DNA of 64,000 bases from Lacisediminihabitans sp046156175 (GCF_046156175.1 NZ_JAYLVL010000003.1:186001-250000); one strand, 5' to 3'; counted from the first letter of the stretch, positions 26,863 through 36,765 are shown. Numbers and translations are program-made. The notes: generated by a model not told the origin, from the letters alone.

Positions 26863-27941
26863 ACGCTGACTTTGGCGAGACCGAGCACGCCGGCCACCTC
26901 GTCGGTGTCATTCGCGACGACCGTGGGGGTGACATCCGACCCGTCAGCGCTCTTGAGAGCCCACTGCGGGTCCTTGAGGCCGTGGCCGGTGACCGTGAGC
27001 ACGACAGTGGATCCCTTCGGGATCTCTCCGGCCGCGGCGCGCTCCAGCAGGCCGGCGACGCTGATCGCCGAGGCGGGCTCCACGAAGATGCCGACCTCGG
27101 CAGAGAGGATGCGGTATGCCTCGAGGATGTGCGTGTCGGAGATCGCTCCGAAATAGCCGTTGGTCAGCTCTCGCGCGGTGAGCGCCAGCTCCCAGGACGC
27201 CGGGTTGCCGATGCGGATCGCGCTGGCGATGGTGTCGGGATTCTTGACGATCTTGCCGAGAACGATCGGAGCGCTGCCCGATGCCTGGAAGCCGAACATG
27301 CGCGGATGCTTCGTCGAGTCGCCGCGGGCGAGGGATTCGCCGTAGCCCCGGGAGTACGCGGTGTAGTTGCCGGCGTTGCCGACGGGCACGATGTGGATGT
27401 CGGGCGCGTCACCGAGCACCTCCACAACCTCGAAGGCCGCGGTCTTCTGGCCCTCGATACGGTCGTTGTTCACCGAATTGACGAGGTGCACGGGGTAGTT
27501 CGCGGCGAGGTCGCGCGCGATGTCGAGACAGTCGTCGAAGTTGCCGCGGATCTGCAGCAGCTCGGCGTTGTGCGCGACCGCCTGGGCGAGCTTGCCCATC
27601 GCGATCTTGCCCTCCGGCACGAGCACTGCGGCCTTGATGCCCGCATGGGTCGCGTAGGCGGCTGCAGAGGCGGAGGTGTTGCCCGTGGAGGCGCAGATGA
27701 CGGCCTTGGCGCCGGCCTCGACGGCCTTCGAGACGGCCATCGTCATGCCGCGGTCCTTGAACGACCCGGTGGGGTTCATGCCCTCGTACTTGACCCAGAC
27801 GTTGGCGCCGGTGCGAGCCGACAGGGCGGGAGCCGGGATGAGCGGAGTGCCACCCTCGCCGAGCGTGATGATCGGAGTGGCGTCCGAAATGTTCAGACGG
27901 TCTGCGTACTCGCGGAGGACTCCGCGCCACTGGTGGGCCAT
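26859..27941 (-). CDS. thrC: Threonine synthase
   Basis: 360 aa PLP enzyme converting O-phosphohomoserine to threonine. The PLP lysine is in NPTGSFKDRGMT (near residue 61), with STGNTSASAAAYA and VPVGNAGNYTAYSRGY binding phosphate. It is the shorter class typical of actinobacteria. It shares one base with hom and overlaps thrB by four. Confidence 0.96.
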   Translation of the reverse strand: MAHQWRGVLREYADRLNISDATPIITLGEGGTPLIPAPALSARTGANVWVKYEGMNPTGSFKDRGMTMAVSKAVEAGAKAVICASTGNTSASAAAYATHAGIKAAVLVPEGKIAMGKLAQAVAHNAELLQIRGNFDDCLDIARDLAANYPVHLVNSVNNDRIEGQKTAAFEVVEVLGDAPDIHIVPVGNAGNYTAYSRGYGESLARGDSTKHPRMFGFQASGSAPIVLGKIVKNPDTIASAIRIGNPASWELALTARELTNGYFGAISDTHILEAYRILSAEVGIFVEPASAISVAGLLERAAAGEIPKGSTVVLTVTGHGLKDPQWALKSADGSDVTPTVVANDTDEVAGVLGLAKVSV

Positions 27942-29260
27942 TATGAACCTTCTACTCTCAGTACGGACGTGACCCGCACGACGACATCGCTCGATTCGAG
28001 TTCGAGAACGGTCGCCGCGAGATCGGCTTCGGAGGCCTCGTGGGTGCCTATCACAAGGGTAGCGGTGGGCGTGGAGGTGATTACGCCACCGTAGACGGAC
28101 TGGGTGAGCGTTTCGACCGACACCCCATGCTCGCTGAAGAGTGCCGCGACGGCGGCGAGCACTCCCGGAGCATCCACGACGCTGAGGGTGATCTGGTAGC
28201 GGGTGATCACCCGGGAGATCGGCAGGATCGGCAGGTTGGCGTGCGTCGACTCCGCAACCCCCGGGCCGCCGATCACGTGACGTCGAGCCGCAGAGACGAG
28301 GTCGCCGAGCACGGCGGAGGCAGTCTCGATGCCACCGGCACCGGCTCCGTAGAACATGAGATCGCCCGCGGCCTCCGCCTCGATGAAAACCGCGTTCTTG
28401 GCACCATGGACGGCGGCGAGCGGATGATCGCGCGGAACCAGCGCGGGATAGACGCGAGCAGACACACCCTCCACGCCGTCGGCGTCCGTCAGTCGCTCAC
28501 AGATCGCCAGCAGCTTGACCACATACCCGGCCTTCTTCGCCGCCACGACCTGCTCGAGTGTGACGGCGGTGATTCCCTCGCGGTAAACGGACTCGAGGGG
28601 AACCGTGGTGTGGAACGCGAGGCTTGCGAGGATCGCAGTCTTCTGGGCGGCGTCGTAGCCCTCGATGTCGGCGGAGGGATCGGACTTCTCGGCATAGCCG
28701 AGCTCGGTCGCGGTGGAGAGGGCCGTTTCGAGGGACTCCCCCGCCGTGTCCATGCGATCCAGGATGAAGTTGGTCGTGCCGTTCACGATGCCGAGGATGC
28801 GCTTGATGCGATCGCCGGCGAGGCTGTCGCGCAGCGGACGGATGATCGGGATCGCGCCGGCGACGGCCGCCTCGTAATAGAGTTGCGCGCCGACCTGCTC
28901 CGCGGCCTCGAAGAGCTCCGGCCCGTGGGTCGCGAGCAGCGCCTTGTTGCCCGTGATCACATCCGCCCCGGAATTGAGAGCCTGGAGGATGAGCGTGCGG
29001 GCCGGCTCGAGACCGCCCATGAGCTCGATCACGATGTCCGCGCCGAGGATGAGCGACTCGGCATCCGTCGTGAGCAGTTCCTTGGGGATCTCCGCCGTGC
29101 GGGTCGCGTCGAGGTCGCGCACCGCGACACCCACGAGTTCCAGTCCGGCGCCCGCGCGATTGGCGAGTTCCGGGCCGTGCTCGAGCAGCAGCGCCGCTAC
29201 TTGGGCGCCGACCGATCCGGCGCCGAGGAGGGCCACTCTCAGGTTGCGGTACTCGATCAT
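27941..29260 (-). CDS. hom: Homoserine dehydrogenase
   Basis: 439 aa, NAD(P)-dependent step from aspartate semialdehyde to homoserine. Seen are the nucleotide fold (VALLGAGSVGAQVA), the catalytic domain (GIVNGTTNFILDRM, DIEGYDAAQKTAILASLAF) and a C-terminal ACT domain (about 355-430, YQITLSVVDAPGVLAAVAALF), which usually gives threonine feedback. It overlaps lysA by 4 bases. Confidence 0.96.
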   Translation of the reverse strand: MIEYRNLRVALLGAGSVGAQVAALLLEHGPELANRAGAGLELVGVAVRDLDATRTAEIPKELLTTDAESLILGADIVIELMGGLEPARTLILQALNSGADVITGNKALLATHGPELFEAAEQVGAQLYYEAAVAGAIPIIRPLRDSLAGDRIKRILGIVNGTTNFILDRMDTAGESLETALSTATELGYAEKSDPSADIEGYDAAQKTAILASLAFHTTVPLESVYREGITAVTLEQVVAAKKAGYVVKLLAICERLTDADGVEGVSARVYPALVPRDHPLAAVHGAKNAVFIEAEAAGDLMFYGAGAGGIETASAVLGDLVSAARRHVIGGPGVAESTHANLPILPISRVITRYQITLSVVDAPGVLAAVAALFSEHGVSVETLTQSVYGGVITSTPTATLVIGTHEASEADLAATVLELESSDVVVRVTSVLRVEGS

Positions 29261-30672
29261 GGTGCTCCGTTCGGGTTGGGGCGTATCCCGGCATCACGCG
29301 ACAGCAGGTCGGCCTCGGTCTCGCCGCGCACGATCACGCGAGCCGCTCCGTCGCGCACGGCGACGACGGCGGGGCGGGCGAGGTAGTTGTAGTTGCTGGC
29401 CATCGCCCAGTGGTAGGCACCGGTGGCAGGAACGGCGATCAGGTCTCCGGGCGTGACGTCTGCCGGCAGGTAGTCGGCGAGCACCACGATGTCGCCGCTC
29501 TCACAGTGCTTGCCGGCGATGCGCACGAGGGCAGGCTGCGCATCAGAGACACGATTCGCCAGCCGAACCGAGTAGTCCGCGGCATAGAGGGCGGTGCGGA
29601 TGTTGTCGCTCATGCCACCGTCGACGCTCACGTATTTGCGGATGGCGGTCGTCTCTCCCACGGTCACCTCGACGTCTTTGATGGTTCCGACCTCGTACAG
29701 GGTGAAGGTCGACGGCCCGACGATCGAGCGGCCCGGTTCGACGGCGACGAGCGGCACGGGGATGTCGAGCCGCGCGCATTCGGAGGCCACGATGCCCGCA
29801 AATCGCGCAGCGATCTCGGGCATGGGAAGGGCGGTGTCGACCGAGGTGTAGGCGATGCCGAATCCCCCACCGAGGTTCAATTCGGGGATCGGGCCGCCGG
29901 AAAGCAGCTCGGCATGCAGGGCGAGCAGTCGCTTCGCGGACTCGACGAAGCCCTCGGACTCGAAGATCTGCGAGCCGATATGCGAGTGCAGCCCGAGGAA
30001 GAGCAAGGAATCGTGCGAACGGATGCGAGCGACCGCGTCAGCGGCATCGGCGAGCGTGATGCCGAACTTCTGGTCCTCCCGGGCCGTGGCGAGGTACTCG
30101 TGGGTGTGGGCGTGCACCCCGCTGTTGAGACGCAGCCGAACACTCTGAACGCGGGAGTGGCGAGCTGCGGCATCCGCGATGCGCTCGATCTCGACGAGGC
30201 TGTCGACCACCAGCACACCGACACCGACACCGACGGCGCGGTCGATCTCGGCGAGGGACTTGTTATTGCCGTGGAAGCCGAGCCGGGAGGGATCGACCCC
30301 GGCAGTGAGAGCCACCGCGAGCTCTCCCCCACTGCAGATGTCGATGTACAGCCCCGCTTCGGTCACCCACCGGGCGATCTCGGTGGAGAGGAACGCCTTA
30401 CCCGCGTAGTAGACCTTCGCGGCCGATCCGACCGCCGCGAATTCGCGATCGAAGCAGTCGCGGGCTTCGGCGGCGCGGGCGCGCACGTCGGCCTCATCGA
30501 CCACGTAGAGCGGCGTTCCGAACTCGTCGGCGAGAGCGGTTGCCGTGACCCCGGCCACCTCGAGCACCCCGGATGCCGCGCGCCCGGCGTTCTGCGACCA
30601 CACGGTCGCGGGCAGCACATTCGCATCGGCGGGAGGTCGGAGCCACGCGGGCGCCAGTGGATTGGCGGTCAT
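29257..30672 (-). CDS. lysA: Diaminopimelate decarboxylase
   Basis: 471 aa PLP enzyme, last step of lysine synthesis. The PLP lysine lies in VYYAGKAFLS (near residue 91), with NLGGGFGIAYT, EPGRSIVG and the active-site KHCESGD present. An ATG two codons earlier exists, but 30672 overlaps the upstream stop (ATGA), matching the coupling used throughout this operon. Lysine and threonine branches thus sit in one transcript. Confidence 0.95.
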   Translation of the reverse strand: MTANPLAPAWLRPPADANVLPATVWSQNAGRAASGVLEVAGVTATALADEFGTPLYVVDEADVRARAAEARDCFDREFAAVGSAAKVYYAGKAFLSTEIARWVTEAGLYIDICSGGELAVALTAGVDPSRLGFHGNNKSLAEIDRAVGVGVGVLVVDSLVEIERIADAAARHSRVQSVRLRLNSGVHAHTHEYLATAREDQKFGITLADAADAVARIRSHDSLLFLGLHSHIGSQIFESEGFVESAKRLLALHAELLSGGPIPELNLGGGFGIAYTSVDTALPMPEIAARFAGIVASECARLDIPVPLVAVEPGRSIVGPSTFTLYEVGTIKDVEVTVGETTAIRKYVSVDGGMSDNIRTALYAADYSVRLANRVSDAQPALVRIAGKHCESGDIVVLADYLPADVTPGDLIAVPATGAYHWAMASNYNYLARPAVVAVRDGAARVIVRGETEADLLSRDAGIRPNPNGAP

Positions 30673-31538
30673 GCGCACACCCCCTTGGTGGTGAGGAGGG
30701 CGCGGTCGAGGGTGACGGCTTTACCCGCCACCGCGAGTTCGAGGGAAGAGCCCTTCACGATCACGGAGTCGAGGGGAAGCTGCTTCGGCAGATACCGGGC
30801 AACGCAGATCTTCTGGGTCGCGAGCACCGGGTCGGCGAGCGGCCCGAAAGTGGATCGCAGGCCATCGGGCGTGACTGTCGCACCGTTCACCACCAGAGAC
30901 TTCGGGGTCAACTCCAGTTGGCCGTCGACCGCTTTGGGCACGAAAGCGATCGCTACCGGCACTGTTACGCCGAGGGCGGTGACGGAAGTGCCGATCTGCA
31001 CGGCTCCGGACCCGATCTTGACCGAAGTGACCGGCAGGGTGGTGAACCCCGCGAGCAACTTCTTCAGTTCCTCCGGTGAGGTGACGACAGCCAGGCGAGC
31101 ACTCTCGAGCGGCTTCGACTGGCTGAGGGGCACCCCGGTGGCCGTGAGGGTGGCCTTGCCACTGACGTCGCCGACACCGAGCTTGGCGATCGCGACATCC
31201 ACCCGCTCGAATTTGCCGATTGCCGCCTGGTAGAGCACTGACGCGCCGGCGATGTCGACCGTGACCGGTGTCGAGTCGGCGATGGAGAGAGAGCTTCGCG
31301 CCTTGGCCTCGATCAGGTTGCCGGCGTACCACCGCGCCCCCGCGTCCAGAGCGACGACGATCACGACGAGGATCACGAGAAAGACGCCGAGCCCGATCCA
31401 ACCGCGCCCACGCCGACGCACGATCTCCGTCTCGACGAAGGGGAAAGGATCCGGTTCATTCGCGGCGCTGTCTTCCGGGTACTCACGCCCCGACCGGCCG
31501 AGGTTCCAGTCGTACTGCTCGCCGTCCTGTGACGCCAT
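30669..31538 (-). CDS. DUF2993 (LmeA-like) membrane-anchored protein
   Basis: 289 aa. An acidic cytoplasmic N-terminus (about 45 residues), one membrane helix (about 48-66), then an extracytoplasmic beta-rich domain with the DUF2993 pattern (GARWYAGNLIEAKA near the start; LGVTVPVAIAFVP later). In mycobacteria LmeA of this family affects lipomannan elongation; the role here is unproven. It is set tightly between argS (3 bases) and lysA (4-base overlap). Confidence 0.8.
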   Translation of the reverse strand: MASQDGEQYDWNLGRSGREYPEDSAANEPDPFPFVETEIVRRRGRGWIGLGVFLVILVVIVVALDAGARWYAGNLIEAKARSSLSIADSTPVTVDIAGASVLYQAAIGKFERVDVAIAKLGVGDVSGKATLTATGVPLSQSKPLESARLAVVTSPEELKKLLAGFTTLPVTSVKIGSGAVQIGTSVTALGVTVPVAIAFVPKAVDGQLELTPKSLVVNGATVTPDGLRSTFGPLADPVLATQKICVARYLPKQLPLDSVIVKGSSLELAVAGKAVTLDRALLTTKGVCA

Positions 31539-31541
31539 CGG

Positions 31542-33203
31542 CTACATCCGCTCCGGCGCCGAGACGCCCAGAAGCCCGAGAGCATTGCGCAACACCGTAC
31601 CGGTGGCGTCGTTGAGCCACAGGCGAGTGCGATGCAGATCGCTGACCGGTTCATCCCCCAGGGGCGTCACCCGGCAGTTGTCATACCAGCGGTGGTAGGC
31701 GCCGGCGAGCTCCTCCGCGTAGCGGGCGACCCGGTGCGGCTCCCGCAACTCGGCAGCCTGGGTGACCACGCGCGGGAATTCGGCGAGCACACCGAGCAGG
31801 CTGCTCTCCGTCTCGTGCGTCAGCAGGGATGCATCGAAGGCGCTGCGGTCTACCCCGCTGTCGGCGGCGTTTCGGGCGACCGACTGGGTGCGGGCATGCG
31901 CGTACTGCACGTAGAAGACCGGATTGTCGTTGGTGCGCTTGGTCAGCAGGTCGAGATCGATGTCGAGCTGCGAGTCGCTGGAGGAACGCACGAGCGCATA
32001 GCGCGCCGCATCCACTCCCACGGCTTCGACGAGGTCTTCGAGCACCACCACAGTTCCGGCACGCTTGCTCATGCGTTGCGGAGTGCCGTCCTTGAGCAGA
32101 TTGACCATCTGGCCGATCAGGATCTCGAGATTCACCCGCGGAAGGTCGCCGAACGCCGCCGTCATCGCCATGAGACGCTGCACGTAGCCGTGATGGTCCG
32201 CTCCGAGCATGATCAGGTTGCGTTCGAAACCCCGCTCGCGCTTGTTGAGGTAGTAGGCGAGGTCGCCCGAGATATAGGCACCCTCGCCGTCGCTCTTGAT
32301 GACCACCCGGTCTTTGTCGTCGCCGAATTCGGTGGTGCGGAGCCAGGTCGCTCCCTCGGACTCATAGATATGACCGAGGTCGTTCAGCCGCGCGATCGCC
32401 TTCTCGACGTCGCCATTCTCGTGCAGCGTGTTCTCGTGGAAGTAGACGTCGAAGTCGACGCCGAAGTCGTGAAGACTCGCTTTGATGTCGCCGAACATGA
32501 GGTCGACGCCGATCGCGCGGAAGGTCTCCTGCTGGTCGTCCCGAGGAAGTGTGGCGAGTCCGTCGGGAGCGATCTCGACGACCCGGGCGGCGATGTCAGA
32601 GATGTACTGCCCGCCGTAGCCGTCTTCGGGCGTGGGCTCGGCGAGGTAACTCGCCAGCAGGCTGCGGGCGAACCTGTCGATCTGGCCACCGTGGTCGTTG
32701 AAGTAGTACTCGCGGGTGACGATTCCGCCCTCGGCAGTGAAGATACGGGCGAGGCTGTCGCCCACCGCCGCCCAACGGACTCCGCCGAGGTGGATCGGTC
32801 CGGTGGGGTTCGCCGACACGAACTCCAGGTTGATCGTCACGCCCTCGTAGAGAGTGCCGTTGCCGTAGTTGGATCCCTGCTCGACGATCGCCTTCGCGAG
32901 AGCACCGGCCGCAGCGGCGTCGAGGCTGATGTTGATGAAACCGGGGCCCGCGACATCCACGGCCGAGACGCCAGGGATCGAGAGGATGCCCTCGGCGAGC
33001 TCCAGGGCGAGCTCGCGGGGGTTGGTACCGACCTGCTTCGCGAGCTTCATGGCGATGTTGGACGCCCAGTCGCCGTGGTCACGATTCTTGGGCCGCTCGA
33101 CCTTCACATCGTCGAGGGACAGGCTCGAGGCATCCGCTCCCCGTCGCTGGAGCGCGCCAGTGACGATGGCGAGCAGCTGGGCGGAGAGTTCGGCGGGAGT
33201 CAC
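31542..33203 (-). CDS. argS: Arginyl-tRNA synthetase
   Basis: 553 aa class I synthetase. HIGH-type motif HLGGVR in SANPTGPIHLGGVRWAAVGD and KMSKS-type QRMSKRAGT are clear, and the C-terminal DALR anticodon domain ends the protein. Start taken as GTG 33203 (MTPAELSAQL); a TTG two codons earlier (33209) is also possible. First gene of the argS / DUF2993 / lysA / hom / thrC / thrB operon, and divergent from a lipoprotein gene. Confidence 0.95.
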   Translation of the reverse strand: MTPAELSAQLLAIVTGALQRRGADASSLSLDDVKVERPKNRDHGDWASNIAMKLAKQVGTNPRELALELAEGILSIPGVSAVDVAGPGFINISLDAAAAGALAKAIVEQGSNYGNGTLYEGVTINLEFVSANPTGPIHLGGVRWAAVGDSLARIFTAEGGIVTREYYFNDHGGQIDRFARSLLASYLAEPTPEDGYGGQYISDIAARVVEIAPDGLATLPRDDQQETFRAIGVDLMFGDIKASLHDFGVDFDVYFHENTLHENGDVEKAIARLNDLGHIYESEGATWLRTTEFGDDKDRVVIKSDGEGAYISGDLAYYLNKRERGFERNLIMLGADHHGYVQRLMAMTAAFGDLPRVNLEILIGQMVNLLKDGTPQRMSKRAGTVVVLEDLVEAVGVDAARYALVRSSSDSQLDIDLDLLTKRTNDNPVFYVQYAHARTQSVARNAADSGVDRSAFDASLLTHETESSLLGVLAEFPRVVTQAAELREPHRVARYAEELAGAYHRWYDNCRVTPLGDEPVSDLHRTRLWLNDATGTVLRNALGLLGVSAPERM

Positions 33204-33313
33204 GAGCAACGATTCTATCGGGCGCCATCGGGCAGCTTGCTGGCGCGCCCCGCGGTGCGAGGAATGAGACTGGGTGAAGATAGAGGCACGCTTACCGGGG
33301 GGCTTCTCACACT

Positions 33314-33925
33314 ATGAACAGCATCGTCGAGACTCGACTGCGATCGACCATCATCGTGGCCGCGCTTGCCGCGACCGTGGCCCTCGGCCTCTCCGGTTGC
33401 GTCCCGGAGCCGAAGTCCACGACCGGTCCGAGGCCGAGCACGTCCTCCACACCGAGCGCTTCACCGTCTGTCGGCCCGTCACCAACGTCGAGCCCGTCGA
33501 CGACCGCAAGCGCTACGCCGACGAACATTCCGTGCAACACCCTCGTCTCCGCGCAGGCCGTCTACGACTTCAACCCCAACTTCGGACTGGACCGCTCCTT
33601 CTCGCCGAAGGCCGGAACTGCGGGTGCGAGCGCGGTCGCCGACAAGGGCACGGCCTGCAGCTGGCTCAACCAGACCAGCGGCGACACCTTCGCCATCGCG
33701 GTGGCCCGGCCCGCCGCCCCCGAGCTCGCGTCGCTGAAGGCGACTGCAGCGAAAGGCACTGCGGCGTCGGGGCTCGGTGATGCCGCCTACTTCTCGACGA
33801 GCGGCGGAACCGGGCGGGTCGACGTCTTCACCGGTTCGTATTGGCTGGTCGCGACATCCGTCTACTTCGGAGCCGCCGCCGACGCGAACGCTCTGGTCAC
33901 GGCCGCCCTCGGGGCGCTGAAGTAG
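33314..33925 (+). CDS. Lipoprotein of unknown function with DUF3558-like layout
   Basis: 203 aa. Signal peptide with lipobox LSGC (Cys at about residue 29), then a Ser/Thr/Pro-rich spacer of about 40 residues, then a small globular domain with two cysteines (IPCNTLVSAQAVYDFN and GTACSWLNQTSGDTFAIAVA) that resembles the DUF3558/sensor-type actinobacterial lipoproteins. It faces the outside. It stands alone, converging with the transglutaminase gene. Confidence 0.75.
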   Translation: MNSIVETRLRSTIIVAALAATVALGLSGCVPEPKSTTGPRPSTSSTPSASPSVGPSPTSSPSTTASATPTNIPCNTLVSAQAVYDFNPNFGLDRSFSPKAGTAGASAVADKGTACSWLNQTSGDTFAIAVARPAAPELASLKATAAKGTAASGLGDAAYFSTSGGTGRVDVFTGSYWLVATSVYFGAAADANALVTAALGALK

Positions 33926-33928
33926 TTT

Positions 33929-34723
33929 TCAGCGCAGCTGCACCTGCTGCTGGAAGTCATCGCCCGGCAGCTCGTCCACGATCGCCAGAACCTGCAGGTC
34001 GAGCAGGGTGAGATTGGCCCAGTGGTTGGTGAGGAAGGCGATGTCCGCCGCATCCCGGCCGGTGGAGATGCGCAGCAGGCTCTGGCGCGGTGCGAGCCCC
34101 GTGGCGTCCACCACGTGCCAGTTGCCGTCGACGAAGGCTTCCGCGACCGCATGAAAGTCCATCGGACTGAGCCCTGGAGCGTAGACCGCCGCCATGCGAG
34201 CGGGCACGTCGATAGCCCGCAGCAGCGCGATCACGAGGTGGGCGTAGTCGCGACAGACGCCCTGGCGGGCGAGAAGGGTGCCCACCGCGCCATCCGTTAC
34301 GCGACTCGATCCCGGAACGTAGTACAAGCGGTCATGCACCCAGGAGCTGACGGCGGTGAGCAGTTCGAGCCCGCTGAGGCCGCGGAATTCGGAGGACGCG
34401 GTGGGCAGCAGCGTGTCCGACTCGCAGTAGCGGCTCGGCCGCAGGTAGATGATGGTGTCGAGATCGTCGGCCGATGCCGGCAGAGACTGTCCGGTCACCT
34501 CCGCCGCATAGTCGATGGTCATACGACCCTTGTCGCTGATGAGCTGGTGCAGGCGCGAGCCGTGGCGATCGACGAGTTCGCCCGGGGTGAGGGTCACGCC
34601 ATCGAGGCTGATGTCGAGTCGCTCGGAGGCGAGGGCGGCTCCCTGGGCGACGGCGAGGCTCAGCACCATGTTGGTGCGACCGGCGATGTCGAGTTCGAGG
34701 TGGGCGGCGACGTTACGAAGCAT
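33929..34723 (-). CDS. Transglutaminase-like cysteine peptidase-fold protein
   Basis: 264 aa. The transglutaminase core triad is visible: Cys157 (RQGVCRDYAH), His (MDFHAVAEAF) and Asp (WHVVDATGL). N-terminal part is a beta-sandwich as in the arthropod-defence type of bacterial transglutaminase-like proteins. The ATG at 34723 is preferred to the longer open frame since homology begins at LRNVAAHLELD. No signal peptide. The substrate is unknown. Confidence 0.83.
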   Translation of the reverse strand: MLRNVAAHLELDIAGRTNMVLSLAVAQGAALASERLDISLDGVTLTPGELVDRHGSRLHQLISDKGRMTIDYAAEVTGQSLPASADDLDTIIYLRPSRYCESDTLLPTASSEFRGLSGLELLTAVSSWVHDRLYYVPGSSRVTDGAVGTLLARQGVCRDYAHLVIALLRAIDVPARMAAVYAPGLSPMDFHAVAEAFVDGNWHVVDATGLAPRQSLLRISTGRDAADIAFLTNHWANLTLLDLQVLAIVDELPGDDFQQQVQLR

Positions 34724-34870
34724 GCGACGATCCTGCCAGAGGAGTGTTACCGCGGGATGTCGCGAGCCCTGCCCTGGCTCGGCTCGCCGGGCGCGCTTCC
34801 GGGCCATCACGGACAGTCCGCACCGATGCGCCGACCCGGAGTGTCCCCGATCGCCCGTTCCGGCGAGCCG

Positions 34871-34888
34871 GCGTGCGGCCCCGCACGC
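34871..34888 (-). terminator. Hairpin directly after pdxH
   Basis: GCGTGCGG-CC-CCGCACGC is a perfect 8-bp inverted repeat with a 2-base loop that ends at the base next to the pdxH stop codon. It is a likely terminator for pdxH; a T-run is absent. Confidence 0.55.
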
Positions 34889-35551
34889 TCAGGGCCAGAG
34901 GAGGTCGCGCGTCCAGCCATCGACGCCCAGGCGATACCGCAGCCGCAGCTGGTCGCGCTCACGGGCGGCCTGCCAGAACTCGAACTCGACCGGCCTCACG
35001 AGGTAGGCCTGCCATTCGTCGGGCACATAGTCCGGATCGGCGTCGATCCGCTCTCGAGCCGCACCCACCGCGGCCTCGTACTCGGCTTCCGTGGCCGGCA
35101 GTGGTTGGCTCTGTTGCCCGCCCGCGGCGATCGCCCGCGCGTTGGGGTGGCGCTTCAGGAAGTCGATTCGCGCCAGTTCGCGCGACCCGGGCTCCACATC
35201 CCCCACCACTCGGATCTGCCGGCCCTGCTCTCGCCAATACAGCAGCAGCGCTGCGCGCGGGTGAGCTTCGAGGTCGTGGCCCTTCGGGCTCGAGGACAGG
35301 GTGGCGAACCAGAGGCCCTCGGGCGTCACATCCTTGAGCAACAGCGTGCGGGCGGATGGTTCGCCCTCTGCGCTCACGGTCGCAATGGTCATCGCGTGGG
35401 GTTGCGACACCCCAGCGTCGAGCGCGAAGCCCAGCCACTCCGTGAGCAGCTCGGACGGGTCTGCGGGGGCGGCATCCGTATCGAAGGTCGGCAATTGTCC
35501 GCTGAAGACGGTCAGCGCGCGCAGTCGGTCTCGCCAGGAAGCATCGGTCAT
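34889..35551 (-). CDS. pdxH: Pyridoxamine 5'-phosphate oxidase
   Basis: 220 aa FMN enzyme oxidising PNP or PMP to pyridoxal phosphate, the cofactor of LysA and ThrC encoded nearby. FMN-binding SARTLLLKDVTPEGLWFATL and SSSPKGHDLEAHPRAALLLYW are typical, as is the C-terminal EFWQAARERDQLRLRYR. It is transcribed away from the tRNA gene. Confidence 0.94.
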   Translation of the reverse strand: MTDASWRDRLRALTVFSGQLPTFDTDAAPADPSELLTEWLGFALDAGVSQPHAMTIATVSAEGEPSARTLLLKDVTPEGLWFATLSSSPKGHDLEAHPRAALLLYWREQGRQIRVVGDVEPGSRELARIDFLKRHPNARAIAAGGQQSQPLPATEAEYEAAVGAARERIDADPDYVPDEWQAYLVRPVEFEFWQAARERDQLRLRYRLGVDGWTRDLLWP

Positions 35552-35619
35552 GGGTGCAGCCTACGTTTCACCCCGACAGTGCGGCTGGCAGAGGGCTGGT
35601 AACGTAGACCTGCACTTGA

Positions 35620-35691
35620 GCCCCCATAGCTCAGGGGATAGAGCACTGCCCTCCGGAGGCAGGGGCGGCAGTTCGAATCTGCCTGGGGGCA
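35620..35691 (+). tRNA. tRNA-Arg (anticodon CCG)
   Basis: Full cloverleaf: acceptor GCCCCCA/TGGGGGC, D stem GCTC/GAGC, anticodon stem CTGCC/GGCAG around the loop CTCCGGA (anticodon CCG), T arm GGCAG-TTCGAAT-CTGCC, discriminator A. CCA is not encoded. It reads CGG. Gene content changes to accessory type soon after it, so it is a possible past integration site. Confidence 0.96.
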
Positions 35692-35943
35692 CCTGTCGCT
35701 TGCCAAGTCGTTTCGGATTTTGCCGCCTAAAACGGACAAGCCGGCCTGCGGATGCTTCTGCTTCGGTCGCTAAACGACTCCCCTTTCGCGATTGACGTTC
35801 CTCACCGCGAATCTCTCGCGGGCGGGTCTTACGGACCCGGCGGCCAATCTGGACCCACGGTTCCGCTGTGTTGCCTGCCGATTGGCGTTCACCGTCCCGC
35901 TTGGGGGCGCTCTCAATGGATCGCTTTTCTGTAGGCCGGTTCG

Positions 35944-36642
35944 ATGTCTCGGCCATATGCGAGCCATCACGATTACGGTTGGAGGGTGCTCACAAACGAT
36001 CCGCTGCCCGAACGCCCCGCTCCCGACAACCCTTCGGGGAAGTTGGTCTTGTTGCGCCATGGGGAGACGGAGTGGTCCAAGGAAGGACGCCACACCGGAC
36101 TCACGGATGTTCCGCTCACTGCTCGAGGTGAGGAGCTTGCCCGCGGCGCAGGTCGGTTGGTCGCTGGCTACGACTTCTCACTGGTCCTGAGCTCGCCTCT
36201 GCAACGCGCGCAGCGGACCGCCGAACTGGCGGGCCTGCATGCCGAGGTCGATCCGCTCCTCGTGGAATGGGACTACGGCGGATACGAAGGGCGTACCTCG
36301 CGCGACATCCGCAGCGAGCTCGGCTACAACTGGAGTGCTTTCACCCACGGCGTGATTCGGGGGCAGACGCCCGGCGAGACCGTGGAAGAGGTCGCCGCGC
36401 GCGCCTCGCGCGTGCTCACTCGAGTGCTGCCCGCGATGGCGGAGGGAGATGTCGCCCTGATCGCGCACGGCCACTTCCTGCGCATCCTGACGGCCGTGTT
36501 TCTGCGGATGGCCCCCCGTTTCGCGGCCCAGATCACTCTGGACGCTGGATCAGTGTCCGTGCTCAGCTTCTACCGCGAGCAGCCGGCCATCCTTTCCTGG
36601 AACTACGGAGCCGAGCTGCCCATGGTCCCCTCGGAGTCCTGA
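35944..36642 (+). CDS. Histidine phosphatase family protein
   Basis: 232 aa of the phosphoglycerate-mutase superfamily. The phospho-acceptor motif is LLRHGETEWS, then LSSPLQRAQRTAEL, LVEWDYGGYEG and ALIAHGHFLRIL with the second catalytic His. Such proteins are broad phosphatases (acid-phosphatase or SixA/CobC-like); the substrate is not evident. The first 30 residues are poorly conserved, and a GTG at 35986 is an alternative start. Confidence 0.85.
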   Translation: MSRPYASHHDYGWRVLTNDPLPERPAPDNPSGKLVLLRHGETEWSKEGRHTGLTDVPLTARGEELARGAGRLVAGYDFSLVLSSPLQRAQRTAELAGLHAEVDPLLVEWDYGGYEGRTSRDIRSELGYNWSAFTHGVIRGQTPGETVEEVAARASRVLTRVLPAMAEGDVALIAHGHFLRILTAVFLRMAPRFAAQITLDAGSVSVLSFYREQPAILSWNYGAELPMVPSES

Positions 36643-36707
36643 GGCCTCGATGAAGTGAGCCATCCCGGAAACGCCTGTCGACCTGTTTGACCCAGTTGAG
36701 GTTCCTA

Positions 36708-36765
36708 AGTGATACGGCCGCAAGCCCGGCGATCATTGTGTCGACCTGTCGCGGCAAAATTCCGG
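36708..36765. repeat. Imperfect direct repeat, left copy
   Basis: AGTGATACGGCCGCAAGCCC and the following bases to 36765 match 37507-37566 at roughly three of four positions (shared AGTGA, CCGC-AGCCCGGC-ATC-TTGT-TCGA, TGTCGCGG, TTCCG). The two copies flank the ABM remnant and the 117-aa gene. Read on the minus strand, both keep a PRQ-x-x-T-x-IAGLA-x-x-SL coding pattern, so they may be relics of one mobile or coding sequence. Confidence 0.5.
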